A DNA stretch of 64,000 nucleotides from Bolinopsis microptera (lineage: Eukaryota > Ctenophora > Tentaculata > Lobata > Bolinopsidae). Below the pieces are notes generated by a model, which saw only the letters and a list, made by a program, of their open reading frames with translations, was not told the DNA's origin and made no database searches. The stretch spans positions 11,198,169-11,262,168 of the forward strand of contig NC_087072.1 of NCBI RefSeq assembly GCF_026151205.1. Direction: 5' to 3'. Of this stretch, positions 57,501 to 64,000 are shown piece by piece; within the stretch, counting starts at the first letter, position 1; every line of letters starts with the position of its first letter. The translations under genes and the position numbers were made by a program.

Positions 57501-60449
57501 AACTATGAGACCCGTGTTTGTTTTTAAATTTTTTGCTCCGATGAGGAGAGAATGTTTTTGAGGAGATCAGCTCAGACATGGGCACCCTATTGTGCAAATT
57601 ATTTAGTTATCTTATGACTTATACGATATCTTTGTCGCATTGGAGCGGGGTACTAAGTTTCGTTTCGTTTTGTTTCTTTCTCAATAAATGTTTGAATGTC
57701 TCCTGTTTGTTTGTTTGTACTGAGACAAATGCAGCTATCACATGAAATTTAGCCACATCTGACAGAATAAAAGCTCGATCAGAATAAGCGAAATTAGATG
57801 AAACTAAGTATGGTACTGACTACTGATGTAACGATTGTGAGGGATTTTTATTAAGTCCTGCCCTATTGGCCCTTGCACCTATCATATGCTTGAATAGGAA
57901 TGCCATGCAATATTGTTGCGTAAAAAGTATTTTAAATAACACTCCAGACTTACAGAGAAGAATATTTACTATCCATCTTAGATTAAGCGTTTTGTAAATG
58001 AGCGTTTCTGGAGAAAGACTGTACAGAAAGCCCAATTCTCCCGAATTGACGAAATTAAATATCTGTAAATTAATTCCCCAGAGAGGTGCTGTCATACCAT
58101 TAGCTGAGTCTCGTGCTCACAAGTTTCCTGTATTGATCAAAAATGGGTAGTCGTATTGTGTAGTCACTGTTACCTGGCAACGGTCCGTAAAAACTAAACT
58201 TGTCATTTATCTAACTTATAGGTCATAGGAGTTTTTGTGGAGTAGTATTTAGTGTACAATATGCGTTTCATCGCCAAAATATATTGATCCATTCTGAAAG
58301 TAGGAATAGTTGAAGGGTAGCTTCCTCGCATTATGCAATTTTATGGACGTAGGTAATAGTGGGGAAGTGCAAGTTTTTTTGACACATGACAGTACTTGGA
58401 GAATTTAATTAGTCGATGTTGATTAATCGCTGTCACGCGAGAAAACAATCTTCCAACGCTTTCCAACTTTTCTCCACTTCCAACCATTCTCCACGTCTTT
58501 TGCGCAAAGAATGTTTAATCATGATTACCTTACCTAAGCAAAGCTACTATTGAGTTTATAAACTTAATAGCAGTTTTGCAATAAATATCAACATAATTTA
58601 TAGTAATAAATAATTTATTGTTTCACAACCGTTTAAATAGGGCCCCTAAATAGTTGCTTTTATATATCATTTATCGCATCTGTCAACCCCAGAACTCGAT
58701 GGATGCAGTAAAACGTCCACTTAGAGGCGGCAAGGCTCTAGTTCTACCCACTCCCCCTCTTCCTCCTCCTCTTCCTCCAAGTTTTGATACCATCCCCAAC
58801 ACTGGCTACAGCAAATCTCAGAGCAGTTCCAGCAACATCTCCAGGAGTAGCCCTGCCAAGGAGACCACGTCTGATATCGAGAGGTTTGTTTTGTTGCCAG
58901 AATTAAGTTTTTGTTAATTAGTAGGATGGTGCAATTGTTCGATATAATGAGTTTTCATTGGTGGGTATTGGATAATCATCAATTTGTTGCCCATCAGCAA
59001 TCAACATACTTCTGCTTATTATGAATCATATCCGTATTTTATTAGCAGCTATTAGGTTTCATATACACAGTTTGACAGTTGAATCTAGGTAGGGCACTTT
59101 AAGGTCTCAAGGTTTACATTTTGGCTGAGTTTGTAACCCAATCCATAGCAACGATAGCGTATGACGCGCATAAATTGAGTCATCATTCGCTTAATTAGTT
59201 CATTCGAAGAGCATTATCGATTCCATAGGATTTCCGAAACATAAAAACAGTCAAATCAAACATATCACTATGTCACCTACTACTGAAATTTTAATTAAAA
59301 TATGGAACATTCAGGAACGGTGTAGTAAGCGTGGCTAGTGGTGAAGTTCAGTGAGTAATAAGTTGTAACATGATAACCTATCATTCAATTATAGTCTGAA
59401 AAGACGAAAGAACCGATGGCCAGAAAAGTTGAATATCGTTACAATTTCCATTATACATATGCATATATTTATATACAACATTATGTATATGATATTCTTG
59501 AACTAAAAGAGTGAAACCCAGTGAAATGAATAACGAAGAAGAGGAAATTAACCCGTACAGTACATATGAAGATATGGGGGTAGAAGTGGATCCTTACTCT
59601 ACAAACGAAATCACAAATAGCCCAGCTAGGTATGTGGGACAAACATGGTTTGCTATGTGTGGGAAAAATGTAAAGATTCCGTTACAATTATTACAAAAAG
59701 TGTGGCTTATACCTTTACACGTTTCGATCTAATTTTACAAGGTGTCGTGCAATAGCCACTGCAACACAGGACATGATAGTAGATTACTTTATCAGGAGTA
59801 AATCAGAACAACAGGAAGATTGTAATTATTCCAACGCTAATGAGATGGATCTTGAGAACAGGAGGTTAATAAGTTTCAAAATACAATTTTATCTGAATAA
59901 ACAGCTTGCACGTCATGAACACTTCGTACGCTTTAAATAAGAGTAATAATAAATTAAAATTGTACTTACTGATAACGTCCCAGACCGAAAACAGACAGCA
60001 GGGGTACTTCTCCTCTGGCTGTATCTATTAGTCCTAGTATTGATGATACGTACTCTACTGCTGACGACCTTGATCTTCAAACCAAGTATGTCAAGTTCAA
60101 AGCATCAATTTTTTTAAACGTTATAGTTCAGTAACGTCACATGTAATAAAATCAATTTTTTTATCGATTAAATTGACAGTTAAGATTAGACTATTTATAG
60201 CTAATCTAATGTAGGGTACCACATGGTATTCAAATTGCAACGTTGGAACAAACAACTCATTGTATTTAATAGGAAATCCGATCCAGTAAAAGCTCCAGTT
60301 CGTGATTCAAGTATATCAAGTTCGGAACCAGATAACCCATACGGGACTGCTAAATCCAGATGTAAGACAGGGTGTGCTGCTGGTAAATGTATTCATACTC
60401 CTACTGACCTGGATCGCATGTACACTACTGTCCAGAAGATACGGACCGG
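48502..60449 (+). CDS. KIND-domain protein, ten exons, 3' end not found
   Basis: Exons with GT-AG borders and fully matching phases: 48502-48622 (ATG at 48502), 48952-49050, 49911-50053, 51384-51476, 51580-51651, 58693-58883, 59510-59629, 59742-59864, 59999-60085 and 60273-60449. The first five encode a KIND domain, the non-catalytic kinase C-lobe fold used for protein docking. It starts VTLQQLLNFGGKFEPHLLWE, continues through VFLICSSKISFFADGNVSV, then VAPEYYSS and EQIYVYCLGMTVYSAAEF, which match the APE...IYSLGMTLY block of KIND domains in PTPN13-like proteins, and ends with a helical ALKELIQSYFKK. Exon 6 is proline- and serine-rich (PTPPLPPPLPPSF). Exons 7-10 are all phase 2-2 and carry repeated Tyr motifs (NPYSTYED, DPYSTNE, DTYSTADD, NPYGTAK), possible phosphotyrosine sites. 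No FERM, PDZ or phosphatase domain is visible, and the last exon ends at a donor, so the gene continues. Intron 5 is 7 kb. Confidence 0.8.
50680..50890 (+). repeat. Dispersed repeat in a KIND-gene intron
   Basis: Sequence with ACAACCGAAGATACAGCC and TTTGCACGTGGGCGGTCATACAG matches the repeat at 11985-12200 and at 34300-34467 joined to 40889-40965. This copy has ACTTTGCAACC where the hAT-like element inserted elsewhere, so it too is an empty site. Confidence 0.65.
51837..53881. mobile_element. Composite TIR element with poly-G ends, filled with CCT repeats
   Basis: The left end is a G run then TGTCACGTCCGTCTATGTCC; the right end is its inverse with one change, ending in a C run. TATGTT lies at 51831-51836 and 53882-53887. 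A 34-base core starting TGTCTCATAGAATCC occurs in the same orientation near both ends (51875, 53819). Subterminal arrays of GGACATAGGC (51899-51998) and of AATGTCCGCC-like units (53655-53800) flank it. The middle is CCT-rich low-complexity DNA. No transposase is present. Confidence 0.7.
52150..53525 (+). repeat. CCT-rich polypyrimidine tract
   Basis: Over a kilobase of TCC/CCT units punctuated by AGTCCTCC. Long Ser/Pro frames here are artefacts. It is broken at 52835-53060 by a patch with repeated CACTATATAATGACA in both orientations. Confidence 0.9.
53981..54137. mobile_element. Tc1/pogo-type MITE with TA duplication
   Basis: 157 bases from CAGTAAAACCCCGATTTA to its inverse, flanked by TA at 53979-53980 and 54138-54139. 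Internal GCGGTAAATCG units repeat in both orientations. CAGT ends with a TA target are typical of the Tc1/mariner/pogo group. Confidence 0.82.
54140..58692. other. Rest of the 7-kb KIND-gene intron
   Basis: I saw no exon with convincing splice sites and frame. A three-unit repeat of about 50 bases containing AGCAGTTTACTGTGTGCAAT lies at 56353-56511. A palindrome lies at 57095-57128. The remainder is AT-rich and unremarkable. Confidence 0.5.
57095..57128. repeat. Perfect 15-bp palindrome
   Basis: Arms TATACACTATACAAT (57095-57109) and its exact inverse (57114-57128) are separated by four bases. It could be a hairpin-forming site or a tiny foldback remnant. Confidence 0.8.
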
Positions 60450-60500
60450 GTTAGTTTAGCTTCTTTAATTTTAATCTCAATTCAAAACTAGTGTCATTAT

Positions 60501-63300
60501 TGGTACCGAGTTGGACTTTCTGTTCCGTATGTTCCGCGGAACAATATTTGACGAAAGTCGATTATCTTGAGATCCTACTGATAAATTTTCTTTAAACTTT
60601 CCAGATAGTTGTATGGCTATGAGACGGATATTCTGTGCGATTTTGGGCGAATTTCTATGTGCCAAACCTGAGATATGACTTCAAACACAAGAAAATATCT
60701 CAAATTGGCGCGTTCTAGCGGAATGCAGGCTAATATTTCGAGATCCTACTGATCAATTTTCTTTAAACTTTCCAGATAGTTGTATGGCTATGAGACGGAT
60801 ATTCTGTGCGATTTTGGGCGAATTTCTATGTGCCAAACCTGAGATATGACTTCAAACACAAGAAAATATCTCAAATTGGTGCGTTCTAGCGGAACGCAGG
60901 CTAATATTTCGAGATCCTACTGATCAATTTTCTTTAAACTTTCCAGATAGTTGTATGGCTATGAGACGGATATTATGTGCGATTTTGGGCGAATTTCTAT
61001 GTGCCAAACTTGAGATATGACTTCAAACACAAGAAAATATCTCAAAATGGCGGTTTCTAGCGGAACGCAGGCACATATTTCGAGATCCTACTGATAAATT
61101 TCCTTTAAACTTTTCAGATAGTTGTATGGCTATGAGACGGATATTCTGTGCGATTTTGGGCGAATTTCTATGTGCCAAACTTGAGATATGACTTCAAACA
61201 CAAGAAAATATCTCAAATTGGCGGTTTCGGAACAATATTTGACGAAAGTCGATTATTTTGAGATGCTACTGATAAATTTTCTTTAAACTTTCCAGATAGT
61301 TGTATGGCTATGAGACAGATAATCTGAGCAAGTTTGGGCGAATTTCTATGTGCCAAACTTGAGATATGACTTCAAACACAAGAAAATATCTCAAATTGGC
61401 GCGTTCTAGCGGAACGCAGGCTAATATTTCGAGATCCTACTGATCAATTTTCTTTAAACTTTCCAGATAGTTGTATGACTGTGAGACAGATATTATGTGC
61501 GATTTTGGGCGAATTTCTATGTGCCAAACCTGAGATATGACTTCAAACACAAGAAAAAATCTCAAACTGGCGGTTTTGGTACAATATTTGACGAAAGTCG
61601 ATTATCTTGAGATCCTACTGATAAATTTTCTTTTAACTTTCCTGATAGTTGTATGGCTATGAGACGGATAATTTAAGCAAGTTTGGGCGAATTTCTATGT
61701 GCCAAACTTGAGATATGACTTCAAACTCATGAAAACATCTCAAATTGGCGGTTTCGGAACGATATTTGACGAAAGTCGATTATTTTGAGATCCTACTGAT
61801 AAATTTTCTTTAAACTTTCCAGATAGATGTATGGCTATGGAACGGATATTCTGTGCGATTTTGGGCGAATTTCTATCTGCCAAACCTGAGATATGACTTC
61901 AAACACAAGAAAATATCTCAAAATGGCGGTTTCTAGCGGAACGCATGCACATATTTCGTGATCCTACTGATAAATTTTCTTTAAACTTTCCAGATAGTTG
62001 TATGGCTATGAGACCGATATTCTGTGCGATTTTGGGCGAATTTCTATGTGCCAAACCTGAGATATGACTTCAAACACATGAAAATATCTCAAATTGGCGC
62101 GTTCTAGCGGAACGCAGGCACATATTTCAAGATCCTACTGATAAATTTTCTTTAAACTTTCCAGATAGTAGTATGGCTATGAGACAGATAATCTGAGCAA
62201 GTTTGGGCGAATTTCTATGTGCCAAACCTGAGATATGACTTCAAACACAAGAAAATATCTCAAAATGGCGGTTTCTAGTGGAACGCAGGCACATATTTCG
62301 AGATCCTACTGATAAATTTTCCAGATAGTTGTATGGCTATGAGACAGATAATCTGAGCAAGTTTGGGAGAATTTCTATGTGCCAAACTTGAGATATGACT
62401 TCAAACTCATGAAAACATCTCAAATTGGCGGTTTCGGAACAATATTTCACGAAAGTCGATTATCTTGAGATCCTACTAATAAATTTTCTTTAAACTTTCC
62501 AGCTAGTTGTATGGCTATGAGACGAATATTCTGTGCGATTTTGGGCGAATTTCTATGTGCCAAACCTGATATATGACTTCAAACACAAGAAAATATCTCA
62601 AAATGGCCGTTTCTAGCGGAACGCAGGCACATATTTCGAGATCCTACTGATACATTTTCTTTAAACTTTCCAGATAGTTGTATGGCTGTGAGACGGATAT
62701 TCTGTGCGATTTTGGGCGAATTTCTATGTGCCAAACCTGAGATATGACTTCAAACACAAGAAAATATCTCAAATTGGCGCATTGTAGCAGAATGCAGGCA
62801 CATATTTCGAGATCCTACTGATAAATTTTCTTAAAATTTTCCAGATAGTTGTATGGCTATGAGACAAATAATCTGAGCAAGTTTGGGCGAATTTCTATGT
62901 GCCAAACCTGAGATATGACTTCAAACACAAGAAAATATCTCAAAATGGCGGTTTCTAGCGGAATGCAGGCACATATTTCGAGATCCTACTGATAAATTTT
63001 CTTTAAACTTTCCAGATAGTTGCATAGCTGTGAGACAGATATTCTGTGCGATTTTGGGCGAATTTCTATCTGTTAAACCTGAGATATGACTTCAAACACA
63101 AGAAAATATCTCAAAATGGCGGTTTCTAGCGGAACGCAGGCACATATGTTCGAGATCCTACTGTAAATTTTCTTTAAACTTTCTAGATAGTTAAATAGTT
63201 ACATGGCTATAAGACGGATAATCTGAGCGAGTTTGGGCGAATTTCTATGTGTCAAACTCGAGATATGACTTTAAACACAAGAAAATATCTTAAATTGGCG
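60501..63300 (+). repeat. Satellite array of 171/178-bp monomers
   Basis: Sixteen monomers, counted from GAGATCCTACTGATA-like starts at 60569, 60740, 60911, 61082, 61260, 61431, 61609, 61787, 61958, 62129, 62300, 62467, 62638, 62809, 62980 and 63152. Most steps are 171 bases. Three are 178 because the join segment is of a second type (CGGAACAATATTTGACG) in place of CTAGCGGAACGCAGG. One step of 167 combines the second join type with an 11-base loss. Each monomer contains TTGGGCGAATTTCTATGTGC and ATATGACTTCAAACAC. No frame crosses it. It begins about 50 bases after exon 10 of the KIND gene. Confidence 0.93.
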
Positions 63301-64000
63301 CGTTCTCTTCCTCCTCCTCAGTCTTCCTCCTCCTAAGTCATACTCCTCCTCGTCCTCCTCATCAGTCCTCCTCCTCCTCATCAGTCCTCCTCCTCCTCAT
63401 CAGTCCTCCTCCTCCACCTCATCCTCCTCTTTCTCATCCTCCTCATCCACCTCCTCTTCCTCATCTTCCTCCTCCTCTCCCTCCCCTCATCCCCTCCTCC
63501 TCCTCCTCAGTTCTCCTCATCATCATCCTCCTCCTCCTCCTGAGTCCTCCTCCTCTTGAGTATCCCTGAGTCCTCCTCCTCCTGAGTTCACCTCCTCCTG
63601 AGTCCTCTTCCTCATCCACCTCTTCCTCCTGAGTCCTCCTCTTCCTGAGTCCTCCTCCTCCACCTTATCTCCCACCTCCCCCTCATCCCAGTCCTCCTTT
63701 TCCTCCTCCTCCTCCTCCTCCTGATTCATCCTCCTCCTCCTTCTCCTTAGTCCTCCACCTCCTCCTTCTCCTTAGTCCTCCTCCTCGTCAGTCCTCCTCC
63801 TCCTCCTCATCAGTCCTCCTGCCCCACCTCCTCCTTATCCTCCTCCTCCTTCCCCTCCTCTCCTTCCTCCCCCTCATCCCCTCCTCCTCCTCCTCCTCAG
63901 TCCTCCTCCTCCTCTTCAGTCCTCCTCCTCCACCTCCTTCTCCTCCTCCACTTCCTTCTCCTCCTCCTCCTCCTCCTCCTCCTCCACCTCCTTCTTCTCC
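63301..64000 (+). repeat. CCT-rich tract running to the window end
   Basis: The satellite's last monomer passes directly at about 63304 into TCCTCC/CAGTCCTCC repeats like those at 52150-53525. The Glu/Gly-rich frame on the minus strand is an artefact of the repeat. Confidence 0.92.

Noticed and set aside
60477-60665. Minus-strand 62-codon frame at the start of the satellite
   Set aside because: It lies within the first satellite monomer and its left edge. The repeat carries stops in every other unit and no conserved protein.
63523-63729. Glu/Gly-rich minus-strand frame
   Set aside because: Same cause: reverse translation of the terminal CCT tract.

Overview
This window is eukaryotic and almost certainly from an invertebrate animal. 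Its genes are split by GT-AG introns with matching phases. It is AT-rich and crowded with non-LTR retrotransposons, small inverted-repeat DNA transposons, SINE-like units, tandem repeats and long G or CCT tracts. The host genes fit a metazoan: a KIND-domain protein, an SLC18B1-like transporter, an FHA protein and a PIM-like kinase. The transposon mix would suit a cnidarian, but the species cannot be read from the sequence.

Host genes. (1) 5669-7917, minus strand: four phase-matched exons encode an FHA phosphopeptide-binding domain. (2) 8617-11101, plus strand: a complete seven-exon transporter of the vesicular amine transporter (SLC18B1-like) type, divergent from the FHA gene. (3) 26695-27477, plus strand: an intronless PIM-like kinase with a TATA box. 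(4) 29496-32961, plus strand: a second copy of the transporter without its start exon or promoter. (5) 48502-60449, plus strand: ten exons of a KIND-domain protein with proline-rich and tyrosine-motif exons, continuing past the last exon I could place.

Mobile DNA. 16.2-21.1 kb holds a two-ORF LINE (PHD/zinc-knuckle ORF1, endonuclease-RT ORF2) with both frames open. 22.5-25 kb and 42-46.2 kb are related repeat mosaics with several tiny MITEs flanked by 8-bp target duplications. The transporter locus is a segmental duplication (about 8.71-12.2 kb and 29.26-40.9 kb). Copy 2 has gained an RTE-like LINE, a SINE-like unit, a foldback MITE and a three-level nest at 34468-40888: a 2.1-kb TIR element inside ORF1 of an L2/CR1-like LINE, itself inside a hAT-like element with an 8-bp target duplication. 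Copy 1 keeps the empty site for the outer insertion.

The KIND gene's 7-kb fourth intron holds a composite G-run/TIR element filled with CCT-rich DNA and a TA-flanked MITE. Exon 9 is followed by a 16-unit satellite of 171/178-bp monomers and then another CCT-rich tract. No rRNA, CRISPR or bacterial operon was seen. All exon models come from reading splice signals and frames by eye.
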